Assembly: GCA_947496355.1 (NCBI GenBank)
Contig: CANMCO010000001.1
Coordinates: 496,001 to 560,000 of the forward strand
DNA length: 64,000 nucleotides
Direction of reading: 5' to 3'
Source: an uncultured Aquimarina sp.
Lineage (GTDB): Bacteria > Bacteroidota > Bacteroidia > Flavobacteriales > Flavobacteriaceae
Shown here: in pieces, positions 16,560 to 26,988 of the stretch
How the letters are laid out: every line of letters begins with the position of its first letter
Position numbering within the stretch: the first letter of the stretch is position 1
Notes under the pieces: generated by a model
The model's database searches: none
The model's input: the letters and a program-made list of their open reading frames with translations, nothing else
Told to the model about the DNA's origin: nothing
Translations under genes and position numbers: made by a program

Positions 16560-18005
16560 CTATTCTATCATTATTTGTTTAACAATAGTGTTTTTTCCTA
16601 AAGTTACCTTTACTAAATATAACCCTTTTGATTTAACAGAACTTCTTATGTCATTTAAAGAAACAGATCGTGTTCCGGATTTGAGAATACCTAAATTCCG
16701 TTTTACGACACTTTTACCGCTTAGATGAAGAATTTCAATTGAAGAAGAAACATCATTATATGTGGTAATGTCAATGTTGATATCTTCGCCTTTAATAACA
16801 GGATTTGGATATACACTAACATTTTGCGCCTGAAAAGACTCACTGTTTTGTGTATTTAGAGTCCTACTCGCATTAAGGCCCTTAATAATAAATTTTTCCC
16901 AGGAACCAATCGCATTTCTGTCACAAAAGATCGCCTTATTACCGCCATTATTATGACTTATATATTTACCATTGTTTCCTTTAATAGCATATAGGTCACC
17001 GCCCAAAGATTCTAAAGTGAATTTTTCCCAGGATCCGACTGCATTACGGTTACAATTCATGGCTTTTTTTCCGTTTTCAGAACTTACATATTTTCCATTA
17101 TTTCCTTTGATACTTATAGTTCCATTGCCAGCAGATTCTACAGTAAAGTTTTCTCCTGATCCAGGTTGTGTGCGATTCGCACGCATAGATCTTGACCCAT
17201 TTTCAGAACTTATATATTTATTAATACTTTGTCCTAGGAATGTAACAGATCCTGGGTTATTTCCACCACCATCGTTGATTACTTGTATCGTAATAGATTC
17301 TGTAGTTGTTTTTCCTTTTTTATCTGTTGCTTCTGCTTTAAGAGTATACGTTCCGGCTCCTAAATTTTGTAGCTTAATGTCTTGGTTATTATTGTTCCAT
17401 AAGTAAGGATTTACATTCTCTTGTCTTATAAAAGAATTATTGATATAAAGTTTTACGTTACTTACGCCATCATTATCTGTAGCTTTTACATCAACTTTGA
17501 TAGTTGCAGGAGCTTGAAGAGAAGAATTATTTGGTGGACTATTAAAAGATGTTTCTGGGCCATTATTATCTCCTCCGTTTCCACCGCCTCCAAATCTGGG
17601 TCTGGTTTGTAACCAATTCATATCCCATTTTGGACCAATTTGGTTACATCCTGATGGCCCTAAATCTGTACGACCAGGGCATCCGGTCTCATCTGCCGCA
17701 TCATTAGCAGGACCATTTCCACATTGAATATCATTGTATGGGGCATCACCATTTTGAAATGCTCTGTATTGGGGATGTTTTTTTAATTCATCACAGATAT
17801 CGATAATCTTATAATTGGTGCCATTAATAGTTACTGTCTTGGTACCAATCCCATGATCAAAGTTGCTAGAATTACACCAACAAAAACCATTGGCGGCAAA
17901 GCTATCTGTCCATCCGGGGTGTTGAGGATTCCATTGCTGCGAAAATAGACTGATAAAAGAAAAAAGAGTAATTAAAATAGTAAGAAAGCATAGTTTACGT
18001 TTCAT
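16560..18005 (-). CDS. T9SS-sorted secreted protein with Ig-like domain and fascin-like trefoil
   Basis: A 481-aa exported protein. A signal peptide (residues 1-22) leads into a Cys-rich domain of about 120 aa that I do not recognise (FCWCNSSNFDHG, ICDELKKHPQYRAFQNGDAP). After a GGGGNGGDNNG linker comes an Ig-like domain (about 150-245, PPNNSSLQAPATIKVDVKAT), then three fascin-like beta-trefoil repeats (KYISSENGSRSMRANR, KYVSSENGKKAMNCNR, KYISHNNGGNKAIFCDR). The last 80 residues are a Por/T9SS type A sorting domain (VSVYPNPV...KGLYLVKVTLG). No catalytic motif is visible; a surface polysaccharide- or protein-binding role is likely (inference). Confidence 0.85.
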   Translation of the reverse strand: MKRKLCFLTILITLFSFISLFSQQWNPQHPGWTDSFAANGFCWCNSSNFDHGIGTKTVTINGTNYKIIDICDELKKHPQYRAFQNGDAPYNDIQCGNGPANDAADETGCPGRTDLGPSGCNQIGPKWDMNWLQTRPRFGGGGNGGDNNGPETSFNSPPNNSSLQAPATIKVDVKATDNDGVSNVKLYINNSFIRQENVNPYLWNNNNQDIKLQNLGAGTYTLKAEATDKKGKTTTESITIQVINDGGGNNPGSVTFLGQSINKYISSENGSRSMRANRTQPGSGENFTVESAGNGTISIKGNNGKYVSSENGKKAMNCNRNAVGSWEKFTLESLGGDLYAIKGNNGKYISHNNGGNKAIFCDRNAIGSWEKFIIKGLNASRTLNTQNSESFQAQNVSVYPNPVIKGEDINIDITTYNDVSSSIEILHLSGKSVVKRNLGILKSGTRSVSLNDIRSSVKSKGLYLVKVTLGKNTIVKQIMIE

Positions 18006-18178
18006 AATTAAGTTTTTATGTGTGAGTATATGTTAATAAGGGTTTACTTAAAGTTGAAACGTATTTTTTCCGGAAAGGTAAGGGTACATTAGGAGTACAA
18101 TCAAGCAAAAAAGAATACATAAGGCATACTTTGATTCTAAAAAAATCAAAGACAATCGTATTGTATACTATATAACGA

Positions 18179-19144
18179 CTATTGGGTTCTAGATAACGCT
18201 TCTTTGGTAATTTGGATACCAATTATTTCTGGTGCTTGTAATTCTGTATGGTGCTTAAAAAAGATAACTGAACTGTCCAAAACAGCTTCAATTAAATAAT
18301 ACCCACCATTGAAATACGAATTTTTCACTCTTGCTTTTAACGTAGAATCAGGATCTATTTTTAGTTCATGAGGATATACCAGAATGGTATCTTCATTATC
18401 AGATTCTGTAAATAAGGAAATTCTGAGTTCATTTACTTCACCAAAAAGAGAAGCTATATAATAATTGGTGGGATTATGGTATAAGTCAATTGTGTTCTTT
18501 TTAGTCAGAATTTCTCCTTGTTTAATTACAATAGTTTCATCTGCAAAAGATAGGATGTCTGTTTTGTCGTGTGTTGCAGTAATACTAGTAATTTTGTTGC
18601 GTTTCAGGTATTTAAATAGATTTCTACGAAGTGAACTTCGTCTAAAATTATCAATATTTCCAAAGGGTTCATCAAGAAGCAATAACTCTGGTCTTTTTGC
18701 GAGTGCTTTTGCGAGTGCGACTCTTTGTTTTTGTCCTCCGCTTAATTTTTCAACTTTGGTAGTAGCAAAATCGGCCATTTCAACTATTTCGAGTAACTCA
18801 TTTACACGCCCTTTTTTAAGTTTTGGTTCAAAATTAGAGAGATATTGACCAATGTTTTCAGATACTGTACGATAGGATTGTAATTCAAAGCCCTGGGATA
18901 GGTATTTCATGCTTTCTTCTCCCGGTACCAAATTATAACTAGGACCAAGTATCCTTTTATCATTCCAGAATAGGCTTCCTTGGTCAACATCTAATAATCC
19001 ATAGATAATTTTAAGAAGGGTGCTTTTCCCACAGCCACTTGCTCCTATTAAAGCAATATGCTGTCCTTTTTCAATGGTGAAACTTACGTTTTTTAAAATG
19101 GGTTCTGTGTCGTAAGCAAAAGAAATATTCTGGATTGTAAGCAT
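18179..19144 (-). CDS. ABC transporter ATP-binding protein (Fe3+/polyamine-type)
   Basis: A 321-aa ATPase subunit at the cytoplasmic face of the inner membrane. It has Walker A GASGCGKST, the signature LSGGQKQRVALAKAL, Walker B LLLLDEPFGNID and the switch His in ITATHDK, followed by a C-terminal TOBE-like domain (about 235-321). Such subunits belong to iron, sulfate, polyamine or similar importers. No permease or binding protein gene is next to it, so the transporter partners are unknown. Confidence 0.88.
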   Translation of the reverse strand: MLTIQNISFAYDTEPILKNVSFTIEKGQHIALIGASGCGKSTLLKIIYGLLDVDQGSLFWNDKRILGPSYNLVPGEESMKYLSQGFELQSYRTVSENIGQYLSNFEPKLKKGRVNELLEIVEMADFATTKVEKLSGGQKQRVALAKALAKRPELLLLDEPFGNIDNFRRSSLRRNLFKYLKRNKITSITATHDKTDILSFADETIVIKQGEILTKKNTIDLYHNPTNYYIASLFGEVNELRISLFTESDNEDTILVYPHELKIDPDSTLKARVKNSYFNGGYYLIEAVLDSSVIFFKHHTELQAPEIIGIQITKEALSRTQ

Positions 19145-19179
19145 AACTCAAATATATTGAACTTTGATGAGGTTATAAA

Positions 19180-19218
19180 CTAAAAAATCCGTCTCTTTTC
19201 AGAAAACGGATTTTTTAG
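19180..19218 (-). terminator. Intrinsic terminator after the prolyl oligopeptidase gene
   Basis: The stem CTAAAAAATCCGT / ACGGATTTTTTAG, 19 nt past the stop codon, ends in a T-run on the minus strand. A T-run also exists on the plus strand. Confidence 0.8.
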
Positions 19219-19237
19219 TTTTTTATAAAAGGTATGG

Positions 19238-21406
19238 TTATCCTTTTACCTTAGCTGTTACTTTTTCTGGTAATACTTCATACCCCATATTAAAGAGTGT
19301 AAAACCAAAAATATCGGCATATTGTTCTATAGTTTTACTTACAGGAGTACCTGCACCGTGACCGGCTTTGGTTTCAATTCTTATTAATGTAGGATTGTCA
19401 CCAGATTGTTTGGCTTGAAGTTCGGCGGCGAACTTAAATGAATGTGCAGGAACTACTCTGTCATCGTGATCACCTGTGGTTACCATCGTTGCAGGATATT
19501 GCACACCTGCTTTTACATTATGCACAGGAGAATATCCTTTTATGTATTCAAACATTGCCTCACTTTCTTCAGAAGTACCATAGTCATAAGCCCATCCTGC
19601 TCCTGCGGTAAAAGTATGATAACGCAACATGTCTAAAACTCCAACTGCCGGTAAAGCTACTTTCATAAGGTCTGGTCTTTGTGTCATGGTTGCACCTACT
19701 AATAGACCACCATTAGATCCACCACGAATTGCTAAATAATCGCTAGAGGTATATTTATTTTCTATCAGGTATTCTGCAGCAGCTATAAAATCATCAAAAA
19801 CATTTTGTTTTTGCATTTTGGTACCGGCATCGTGCCATTTTTTACCATATTCTCCACCACCTCTTAGATTGGGTACAGCATAAATACCACCTTGTTCCAT
19901 CCAAACAGCATTAGCAATACTAAAGGAAGGAGTAAGACTAACATTAAACCCTCCATAACCGTATAATATGGTTGGATTTTCACCATTCAATTCGATACCT
20001 TTTTTATGAGTAATAATCATAGGTACCTTTGTGCCATCTTTTGAAGTATAGAATACTTGTTTGCTTTCGTAATTTTCGGGATTAAAATCTATTTTAGGTT
20101 CACGATACAGTTCAGAAGTGCCTTCAACGATGTTGTATTTATAAATACTACTAGGTGTTTTATAATTGGTGAAGGAGTAATACAGTTCTTTTTCTTCTTT
20201 TTTGGCAGAGAATCCATTTGCGCTTCCTACACCAGGTAATTCAATTTCACGAATTAATTTTCCGTCATAATCATATTGCAAAACTTTAGACACGGCATCT
20301 ACCATGTATTCTGTAAAGAAATATCCTCCTCCTGTTCCTGGGCTTAACACATGTTCTGTTTCAGGAATGAAATCTTTCCAGTTTTCAGGAGTTGGATTTG
20401 ATGCATCTACAGTAACAATTTTTTGATTTGGCGCCTCTAAATTAGTTACGATGTATAATTGAGAGCCAACATTATCTATAATATACGTGTCACTATCAGT
20501 ATTATCAAGAATAGTGATTAGTTTACTATTTGGTTTAGTAAGGTCTTTTAGGAATAATTTATTTCCAGAAGTAGATGTACTTGCTGAAATTACCAGATAG
20601 CGATCATCTTCAGTAACACCTCCATATATATATCGGTGTTTTTCTTCTGGAGTACCTCCAAAAATTAATTCGTCATCTTTTTGTGAAGTTCCTAATTTGT
20701 GATAATATACTTTGTGTTGATCTGTCTTTGCAGAAAGCTCACTACCTTTTGGTTTATCATAACTAGAGTAGTAAAATCCTTCATTACCTCTCCATGACAT
20801 TCCTGAAAACTTAACGTCTATAATAGTGTCTTCAATAACTTCTTTGGTTTCGGCATTTTTGACAATGATTTTACGCCAATCACTACCACCTTCTGAAATT
20901 GCGTATGCTACTAATTTTCCATTTTTGGAAAAATTTATTCCTCCCAAGGATGTTGTTCCGTCTTCACTAAAAGTATTTGGGTCAAGGAAAACTTCTGGTT
21001 CGTCTCCTTCATTTTTAAAGCGATATATAGCATACTGGTTTTGAAGCCCATCATTTTTATAAAAATAGGTATAATCACCTTCTTTGAAGGGTGAACTTAC
21101 TTTTTCATAGTTCCAAAGGTCAGATAAACGTTTCTTTAGATCTGATCTAAAAGGAATATTTTCTAGATAACCAAAAGTAGTTTTGTTTTGAGTAGCAACC
21201 CAATTTTCGGTTTCTTCACTTCGATCATCTTCTAACCAACGATAAGGGTCCTTGACTTCGGTACCAAAATAAGTGTCTACAGTATCTACTTTTTTAGTTT
21301 CTGGATAGTTCAATGCAATGGTAGTTTTACTAGTTTGTTCTTTAGTTTCATTTTTACATGCTACCAATAATAATATGGTAGACAGTGCAAAGAGTGTATT
21401 TTTCAT
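19238..21406 (-). CDS. Prolyl oligopeptidase (S9A) lipoprotein
   Basis: A 722-aa serine peptidase that cleaves short peptides after proline. The N-terminus has a lipobox (LLLVACKNE), so it is exported and lipid-anchored. A seven-bladed propeller (about 70-430) precedes the alpha/beta-hydrolase domain. The triad is Ser564 in RGGSNGG, an Asp in [10 protein letters not shown] and His683 in KAGHGAGTP. The length matches the family (about 700 aa). A TAGATTTG -7-like box lies at 21438-21431. It stands alone and probably recycles peptides in the periplasm. Confidence 0.95.
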   Translation of the reverse strand: MKNTLFALSTILLLVACKNETKEQTSKTTIALNYPETKKVDTVDTYFGTEVKDPYRWLEDDRSEETENWVATQNKTTFGYLENIPFRSDLKKRLSDLWNYEKVSSPFKEGDYTYFYKNDGLQNQYAIYRFKNEGDEPEVFLDPNTFSEDGTTSLGGINFSKNGKLVAYAISEGGSDWRKIIVKNAETKEVIEDTIIDVKFSGMSWRGNEGFYYSSYDKPKGSELSAKTDQHKVYYHKLGTSQKDDELIFGGTPEEKHRYIYGGVTEDDRYLVISASTSTSGNKLFLKDLTKPNSKLITILDNTDSDTYIIDNVGSQLYIVTNLEAPNQKIVTVDASNPTPENWKDFIPETEHVLSPGTGGGYFFTEYMVDAVSKVLQYDYDGKLIREIELPGVGSANGFSAKKEEKELYYSFTNYKTPSSIYKYNIVEGTSELYREPKIDFNPENYESKQVFYTSKDGTKVPMIITHKKGIELNGENPTILYGYGGFNVSLTPSFSIANAVWMEQGGIYAVPNLRGGGEYGKKWHDAGTKMQKQNVFDDFIAAAEYLIENKYTSSDYLAIRGGSNGGLLVGATMTQRPDLMKVALPAVGVLDMLRYHTFTAGAGWAYDYGTSEESEAMFEYIKGYSPVHNVKAGVQYPATMVTTGDHDDRVVPAHSFKFAAELQAKQSGDNPTLIRIETKAGHGAGTPVSKTIEQYADIFGFTLFNMGYEVLPEKVTAKVKG

Positions 21407-21480
21407 AATATAACTCGTTAGAATATTTCACAAATCTATCAAAAGAAGTCACTCTAAATGCTAAAGAAAGTATAAAAAAA

Positions 21481-21574
21481 GACTGCTCTGCAAATTAATC
21501 TATGAAGAAACCTGTGTTTCTTCCATGTTACTTTGGGGTTTAGTAACATGTAGGATTAATAAACAAGAGCAGTC
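21481..21574 (-). terminator. Branched three-way-junction terminator / structured RNA
   Basis: Four perfect stems nest in 94 nt: P1 21481-21489 with 21566-21574 (9 bp), P2 21494-21500 with 21554-21560 (7 bp), hairpin P3 21504-21511/21516-21523 (8 bp, tetraloop) and hairpin P4 21524-21532/21542-21550 (9 bp). P3 and P4 abut with no gap. On the minus strand P1 is followed by TTTTTTT, so it would end the DoxX transcript; the branched form is far more elaborate than a plain terminator. Confidence 0.75.
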
Positions 21575-21607
21575 AGAATTTTCTGTAAGAAACGAAAAAT
21601 TTGGGAC

Positions 21608-21976
21608 TTAGAAAAGTGTTTTATACTTGTCCCAGTTTTTAAATATCAAGAAAGAATTTATAAGAAAGACAAAGGCTCCAGGCCCTATACTTGCAGGATC
21701 AAGAGTAGCATGGAATAGCATAATGTTTACAGAAATAGGGGCTAGTAATACCAAAGCAAATGGTACAGATTTGTTAATTACTAATAAAAACCCTGCTATA
21801 ATTTCGACTAGTGCAACGGTTTTCATAATATAACTACTGGCCAAAGCACCAAATAAAACTCCTGCGTCTGGATTGGCAAATTCTATTGCAGGCAAAAATT
21901 CAATAAATTTATTAAGCCCGAAAACGATTAGCATCACTCCCAGCAATATTCTTAGTACTAAAATTAACTTATTCAT
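21608..21976 (-). CDS. DoxX family membrane protein
   Basis: A 122-aa inner-membrane protein with four hydrophobic segments and the DoxX-type opening LILVLRILLGVMLIVFGLNKF, then ALVEIIAGFLLVINK. The biochemical role of most DoxX proteins is unclear; some pair with redox systems. It ends 34 nt before the branched terminator and is probably monocistronic. Confidence 0.82.
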   Translation of the reverse strand: MNKLILVLRILLGVMLIVFGLNKFIEFLPAIEFANPDAGVLFGALASSYIMKTVALVEIIAGFLLVINKSVPFALVLLAPISVNIMLFHATLDPASIGPGAFVFLINSFLIFKNWDKYKTLF

Positions 21977-22074
21977 TTTTTCTATTTTTTTGTGATTAAA
22001 TTATTGTATTAGAGGAGTAAATGTTAGAAACCTTACACAATTCTAATTTTAGAAATAGTACTATAAAATGAAAA

Positions 22075-22101
22075 CCCTTGCTATCATAATGATAACAAGG
22101 G
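22075..22101 (-). terminator. Terminator after asd
   Basis: The stem CCCTTG.TATCA / TGATA.CAAGGG with a three-base loop is followed on the minus strand by TTTTCATTTT. It lies 26 nt downstream of the asd stop codon. Confidence 0.7.
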
Positions 22102-22127
22102 GTATATATTTTGTTATTGGGGTCCTT

Positions 22128-23129
22128 TTAGCCTATCAACTTTTGGGCAATAAGATATTCTCCTATTTGTACTGCATTAGTAGCAGCTCCCTTACGAAGG
22201 TTGTCGGCAACGATCCACATATTTAGTGCATTTTCTCTAGAGTGATCTCTTCTTATTCTCCCAACAAAAACATCGTTCTTACCTTCGGCATATATTGGCA
22301 TAGGATAGGTGTTTGTATCCGGATTATCTTGTACAGTCACACCAGAAGTTTCATTTAAAACTTTACGTATATCGTTTTCATTAAACTCACTTTCAAACTC
22401 CAGATTTACACTTTCACTATGTCCACCAACCACTGGGATTCGTATTGCTGTTGCTGTAACTGCGATTGTGCGATCATCAAGAATTTTTTGGGTTTCGTTC
22501 ACCAGCTTCATTTCTTCCTTAGTATATCCATTTTCTTGAAATACATCACAATGTGGAATTGCATTACGGTGAATAGGATAAGGGTAAGCCATTTCTCCTT
22601 TTTCTCCAGCATACTCATTTTCTAATTGTTGGACCGCTTTTACACCGGTTCCGGTAATAGATTGATATGTAGAAATTACAGCACGCTTGATTTTGTATTT
22701 TTTATGTAATGGTCCTAGTGCCATTACCAATTGTATTGTAGAACAATTTGGGTTGGCAATAATTTTATCATTTTGAGTAAGATCTGTTGCGTTAATTTCT
22801 GGAACCACTAGTTTTTTGGTTGGGTCCATTCTCCATGCAGATGAGTTATCAATAACAGTAACCCCTGCTTCAGCAAATTTTGGAGCCCATTCTAGCGATG
22901 TATCTCCTCCTGCAGAGAATAAAGCAACATCTGGTTTCATTTCTACTGCAGTGGCAAGTCCTACTACAGCATACTCATTACCTTTATATGAAATTTTCTT
23001 TCCTACAGATCTTTCTGAGGCAACAGGAATTAATTCTGTTACTGGAAAATTACGTTCTTCTAATACTTTTAACATTACGGTTCCTACCATTCCGGTAGCA
23101 CCTACTACGGCTACTTTCATTTTATTCAA
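22128..23129 (-). CDS. asd: Aspartate-semialdehyde dehydrogenase
   Basis: A 333-aa cytoplasmic enzyme that reduces aspartyl-phosphate to aspartate semialdehyde with NADPH, the branch point to lysine/diaminopimelate, threonine and methionine. The NADP loop VAVVGATGMVGTVML, the active-site Cys in ANPNCSTIQ and the base His in VVGGHSESVN are visible. Start ATG at 23129; the ATG at 23120 (MKVAVVG) is equally possible. It is monocistronic by its own terminator. Confidence 0.95.
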   Translation of the reverse strand: MNKMKVAVVGATGMVGTVMLKVLEERNFPVTELIPVASERSVGKKISYKGNEYAVVGLATAVEMKPDVALFSAGGDTSLEWAPKFAEAGVTVIDNSSAWRMDPTKKLVVPEINATDLTQNDKIIANPNCSTIQLVMALGPLHKKYKIKRAVISTYQSITGTGVKAVQQLENEYAGEKGEMAYPYPIHRNAIPHCDVFQENGYTKEEMKLVNETQKILDDRTIAVTATAIRIPVVGGHSESVNLEFESEFNENDIRKVLNETSGVTVQDNPDTNTYPMPIYAEGKNDVFVGRIRRDHSRENALNMWIVADNLRKGAATNAVQIGEYLIAQKLIG

Positions 23130-23274
23130 CTTTTTCCTTTTCGCTTATGCAAAAATCGTATAAACTCTTTTAAATTCCAGCAAATGTGCAGAATATTTTC
23201 AATGTTACAATTGTTTATATATAAAACATAGAAATTTGTATAAATTGTTAAATAATAAACAATGTGTAAAAAAG

Positions 23275-23297
23275 AACCGCCCTGCTTAAGGACGGTT
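23275..23297 (-). terminator. Terminator after mscL
   Basis: On the minus strand AACCGTCC pairs with GGGCGGTT and is followed by CTTTTTT. It lies about 55 nt past the mscL stop codon. Confidence 0.75.
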
Positions 23298-23351
23298 TAG
23301 TTAGAATATGTAGTATAGCGGTAGCTATAGATAAATCATTCTAAGATAGAA

Positions 23352-23771
23352 TTACTGTTTTTTAAGTAAATCTCTTATTTCGGCAAGTAATTCTTCTTGA
23401 GTTGGACCAGCAGGTGCTGCGGGAGCTTCTTCCTCTTTTTTCTTTGTTTTTTCATAAGCTTTTAATACTACAAAAATGAATAAACCAACAATAATAAAGT
23501 TTATAATTGCCTGAATTAAGTTTCCATAGGTCATTACAGCGGCTCCAGCTTCCTTAGCCGCAGCTAGGGTTTCATAAGAACTTCCGTCTAATGATATAAA
23601 TTTTTGAGTAAAATCTGTTCCTCCGGTAATAACACCAACAATTGGCATAATAATATCGGCAACCGCTGAGCCAACAATTTTATTAAACGCGCCTCCAATA
23701 ACAACTGCCGTTGCCAAGGCAACAATATCTCCTTTTAATAAGAAAGATTTAAAATCTTTAAAAAACCCCAT
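23352..23771 (-). CDS. mscL: Large-conductance mechanosensitive channel
   Basis: A 139-aa inner-membrane channel that opens under membrane tension to release solutes on osmotic downshock. It has the family N-terminus ([32 protein letters not shown]), two membrane helices, a periplasmic loop of about 30 residues and a charged cytoplasmic C-terminal helix rich in Glu and Lys ([10 protein letters not shown]). The length matches E. coli MscL (136 aa). An Ala/Pro hinge (APAAPAGP) precedes the last helix. Confidence 0.95.
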   Translation of the reverse strand: MGFFKDFKSFLLKGDIVALATAVVIGGAFNKIVGSAVADIIMPIVGVITGGTDFTQKFISLDGSSYETLAAAKEAGAAVMTYGNLIQAIINFIIVGLFIFVVLKAYEKTKKKEEEAPAAPAGPTQEELLAEIRDLLKKQ

Positions 23772-23847
23772 ATATAATTATATTTAGATAGTTAGTATTG
23801 TACTAATTTAACAAAAATTAAAGAAATCGTTAAAAGTACACTACTTA

Positions 23848-24984
23848 TTACTTGCGATTTTTCGATAAAAATTGATTTTTATCGATAATGACCCTTTTTA
23901 CTCTTGGAGATATGGCGGTAAGTAATTCATAAGATATTGTTCCAGATTGTTCTGCAATTTTTGATGCACTTGTAGTTTCGTCAAAAATGATAACCTCATC
24001 GCCTTCATTACAATCTATATCTGTAATGTCTACCATAATCATATCCATACAAACGTTTCCAAGAATATTTGCTGGTTTATTTTTAATAGTTACACAGCCT
24101 TTTTTATTACCATATTGTCTACTAATACCATCTGCATGGCCAATTGGGATGGTTGCAGTTTTAGTAAAGACAGAAGCCTTAAATGCTCTATTATATCCTA
24201 GTGACTCACCTGGTTTTAATTTATGAATTTGGGAAATCACAGATTTCAAGGCAGCTACAGGTTTTAACTCGTTGTCAAATTTTGCCTCATTACCATAGCC
24301 ATATAAACCGATACCAGTGCGAACCATATCAAAATGTGCCTCGGGGTAATTAAGAATTCCTGAAGTATTGGATTGATGAAGAATAGGAGTGTATCCTAAT
24401 TTAGCGCTAAGTTTTTTTGCAGCTTTTTTGAAAGAATTGATTTGCCCTAATGTAAATTCTCTTTCGTTATGATCCTCGCTAGCTGCAAGATGAGATAGAA
24501 TCGAAGCTATTTTTATGGTGTCCGCCTTTTGAAGTTGTTCTGTAATATGATCTACATCATTTTCCGAAAAACCAATACGATTTAGTCCACTATTAAACTT
24601 AATATGAACAGGGAAGTTTTTTTGATTTAGTGAAGTGGTTGTTGCAATGAATTCTTCAAGAGTTCTGGAGCTATATAGACTAGGTTCTAATTGATGTTCA
24701 ACTAATTTCTGAAAGTTAACAGGCTGGGGGTGCAATACCAAAATAGGTGTTTTGATTCCGGCCTCTCGAAGTAATATACCTTCAGACGTATACGCTACCG
24801 CAAAATAATCCGCTCCAATTTTTTCAAGATGTTTTGCCATTACAACCGCATCACTTCCGTAACCGGAGGCTTTTACAACGGCTAATATTTTCACAGACGA
24901 TTTAACCTTACTTTTTAGATAATTAAAATTATGTGTAAGATGAGATAGGTTAATTTCTAGTACCGTTTCCTTTGTATTATTCAT
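23848..24984 (-). CDS. alr: Alanine racemase
   Basis: A 378-aa PLP enzyme that makes D-alanine for peptidoglycan. The PLP lysine is in [14 protein letters not shown] (usually KANAYG, so a small variation) and the second catalytic residue is Tyr in SLGYNRAF. The C-terminal beta-domain has [13 protein letters not shown]. Its 5' end overlaps the tdk gene by 8 nt, and the two are cotranscribed. Confidence 0.94.
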   Translation of the reverse strand: MNNTKETVLEINLSHLTHNFNYLKSKVKSSVKILAVVKASGYGSDAVVMAKHLEKIGADYFAVAYTSEGILLREAGIKTPILVLHPQPVNFQKLVEHQLEPSLYSSRTLEEFIATTTSLNQKNFPVHIKFNSGLNRIGFSENDVDHITEQLQKADTIKIASILSHLAASEDHNEREFTLGQINSFKKAAKKLSAKLGYTPILHQSNTSGILNYPEAHFDMVRTGIGLYGYGNEAKFDNELKPVAALKSVISQIHKLKPGESLGYNRAFKASVFTKTATIPIGHADGISRQYGNKKGCVTIKNKPANILGNVCMDMIMVDITDIDCNEGDEVIIFDETTSASKIAEQSGTISYELLTAISPRVKRVIIDKNQFLSKNRK

Positions 24985-25624
24985 CCCGTTTTTCAGATTT
25001 TTCAGAGACTTCTTTTGGATCTGTTACTTCCATTTTACGCACTTTTTCTTTAAGCATGGCTTTATAGTAAGCAGCCCGACTCAACGGTTCATATTCATCA
25101 GTTTCACCTAACAAAACGAGGTCATCTTTTGTTGATTTCCTGTAACTAAACTGGGCTAGATTACCAGTACGTGTACAAACAGCATGAACTTTGGTGACAT
25201 ATTCTGCTGTTGCCATTAATGCAGGCATTGGCCCAAATGGATTTCCTTTAAAATCCATATCCAATCCAGCAACAATTACTCTAATACCTTTATTGGCAAG
25301 ATCATTACAAACAGATACAATTTCATCATCAAAAAACTGAGCTTCGTCTATACCTACCACATCACAAGTATCTGCTAGTATCCTAATATTGGCTGCAGCC
25401 GGAACAGGAGTAGAACGAATCTCATTTGCATCATGAGAAACTACCATTTCATCATCATACCGAATATCGACAGCTGGTTTAAATATTTCAACTTTTTGCT
25501 TTGCAAATTGAGCTCGTTTTAATCTGCGTATTAATTCTTCAGTTTTACCAGAAAACATAGAACCACAGATTACCTCTATCCACCCAAATTGCTCCTTATG
25601 ATTTACTGTATTTTCGAGAAACAT
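24977..25624 (-). CDS. tdk: Thymidine kinase (type II)
   Basis: A 215-aa enzyme that phosphorylates thymidine for salvage. Walker A is [14 protein letters not shown], the Asp/Glu motif GIDEAQFF follows, and the lasso domain region is [25 protein letters not shown]. The four-cysteine zinc site of the family looks reduced: only the first Cys of the first pair remains (AVCTRTGN), and the C-terminal pair reads SRAAYYK. The acidic/basic C-terminal tail is probably disordered. It overlaps alr. Confidence 0.92.
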   Translation of the reverse strand: MFLENTVNHKEQFGWIEVICGSMFSGKTEELIRRLKRAQFAKQKVEIFKPAVDIRYDDEMVVSHDANEIRSTPVPAAANIRILADTCDVVGIDEAQFFDDEIVSVCNDLANKGIRVIVAGLDMDFKGNPFGPMPALMATAEYVTKVHAVCTRTGNLAQFSYRKSTKDDLVLLGETDEYEPLSRAAYYKAMLKEKVRKMEVTDPKEVSEKSEKRDE

Positions 25625-25796
25625 TTTGTATTTTTCAGAATCAATTAAAAGAAATCCCTTTTCCTTTTATACCAGATGAATTTTGTAATGATTGATAAAA
25701 ATAATCATCCATTTACATCTTTATTTGGTATTACTCTAAAGATGAGGTAAATTTATTAAAAAACAAAAAGCAGTATTATAAAGGAATAAGAAAGTT

Positions 25797-26609
25797 ATGA
25801 AGAAGAAATTGGAAGCAGAGCTTATAAGTATTGCGCATAGGATACTACAAATTAAGGATAAATCTGATGTGTTTCAATTACAAGAAGAAGCCAGACAACT
25901 TTATGAAAAGTTAACTATTCTTAGTTTTTCAGAATCTCATTTTTCAGGCCCACAACCTACTATTGGTCAAGTTAAGGCAGCGCTTGAAGAAAATGAATCA
26001 GAAAAGCTAAAGGAAGTCAAGAAAAAAATCAAAGAAATTATAACGCCTGAACCACCAATTAAGTTAGAAGAAAAACCTAAGGTAGAGATTCCGGAAGAAC
26101 CACAAATTAAGTTGGAAGAAAAGGTGGATAAAACTTCAAATGTTGAAAACAAACCAGAGCTCATTATTGAAGAAATTAATGCTCGAGTTACTGAAGATCT
26201 ATTTGTTCCTGCTTCTACAGGTGCAGATGAAAATACTTCTTTTTCAGAATCATTAGTTTCAGAATCAATCTATGAGAAAACAGATAAAGAAGATAATACA
26301 TCTAGATCTCAAATTATATCTATAGTTAATAAAGAAGATCATGATGAAAAACCAAAATCACTTAATGATCAACTTAGAAAAGATATTCATATTGGATTAA
26401 ATGATAGATTGGCATTTATAAAATACCTTTTTGATGGTAGCGCTCCAGATTATAATAGAGTACTATCACAATTAAGTACATTAAGAAGTAAAAATGAGGT
26501 TAGTGAGTTTATTAAAAACATGGTAAAACCAGATTACGACAATTGGGACGGTAAAGATGAATATGAAGAGCGTTTTATGCATATTGTGACCAGCAAATTT
26601 GAACACTAA
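25797..26609 (+). CDS. Conserved hypothetical, acidic linker with helical ends
   Basis: A 270-aa soluble protein I do not assign to a named family. The first 80 residues are helical with coiled-coil character. Residues 80-190 are a charged, low-complexity linker with an internal near-repeat (PPIKLEEKPKVEIPEEP, then PQIKLEEKVDK). The last 80 form a second helical domain (DRLAFIKYLFDGSAPDYNRVLSQLSTLRSKNEVSEFI). Similar proteins are found next to tdk/alr in flavobacteria, from memory. A GGAATAAG stretch 12 nt before the ATG may bind the ribosome weakly. Confidence 0.8.
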   Translation: MKKKLEAELISIAHRILQIKDKSDVFQLQEEARQLYEKLTILSFSESHFSGPQPTIGQVKAALEENESEKLKEVKKKIKEIITPEPPIKLEEKPKVEIPEEPQIKLEEKVDKTSNVENKPELIIEEINARVTEDLFVPASTGADENTSFSESLVSESIYEKTDKEDNTSRSQIISIVNKEDHDEKPKSLNDQLRKDIHIGLNDRLAFIKYLFDGSAPDYNRVLSQLSTLRSKNEVSEFIKNMVKPDYDNWDGKDEYEERFMHIVTSKFEH

Positions 26610-26634
26610 ACATAAATTATAAAAATATAGGCTT

Positions 26635-26982
26635 ATGAAAATTGTTTATTGGATAGCCACGGGCTTACTATCTGCATTAATGTTATTTTCTGCAAGTATG
26701 TATTTCTTTAATCACGAAGAAGTTTTACAAGTTTTCACATCATTTAATTATCCTAGCTATATCATTTATCCTTTGGCTACTTTAAAGCTATCAGGAATAA
26801 TAGTTATTCTATTAAATAAGTGGAAATTTTTGAAAGAATGGGCTTATGCTGGGTTTTTCTTTAATTTTGTGCTCGCGTTTTTTGCACATCAACAAGCTGG
26901 TGATGGAGAATGGGGAGGAGCTTTGGTAGCATTAGTTCTATTGTTGACCTCGTATTTTGTAGGAAAGAAAGTGAGGCCGTAA
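26635..26982 (+). CDS. DoxX-like membrane protein (tandem copy 1)
   Basis: A 115-aa inner-membrane protein with four hydrophobic segments: MKIVYWIATGLLSALMLFSA, LKLSGIIVILLNK, WAYAGFFFNFVLAFFAHQQAG and VALVLLLTSYFVGKKVRP. It is clearly paralogous to the next gene, six nt downstream, which keeps KIVYWI, SFNYP-Y, KEWAYAGFFF and VGKKVRP. This is the DoxX-like group of four-helix proteins with unknown function. Part of a four-gene run with rsmI. Confidence 0.8.
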   Translation: MKIVYWIATGLLSALMLFSASMYFFNHEEVLQVFTSFNYPSYIIYPLATLKLSGIIVILLNKWKFLKEWAYAGFFFNFVLAFFAHQQAGDGEWGGALVALVLLLTSYFVGKKVRP

Positions 26983-26988
26983 TTAAAG

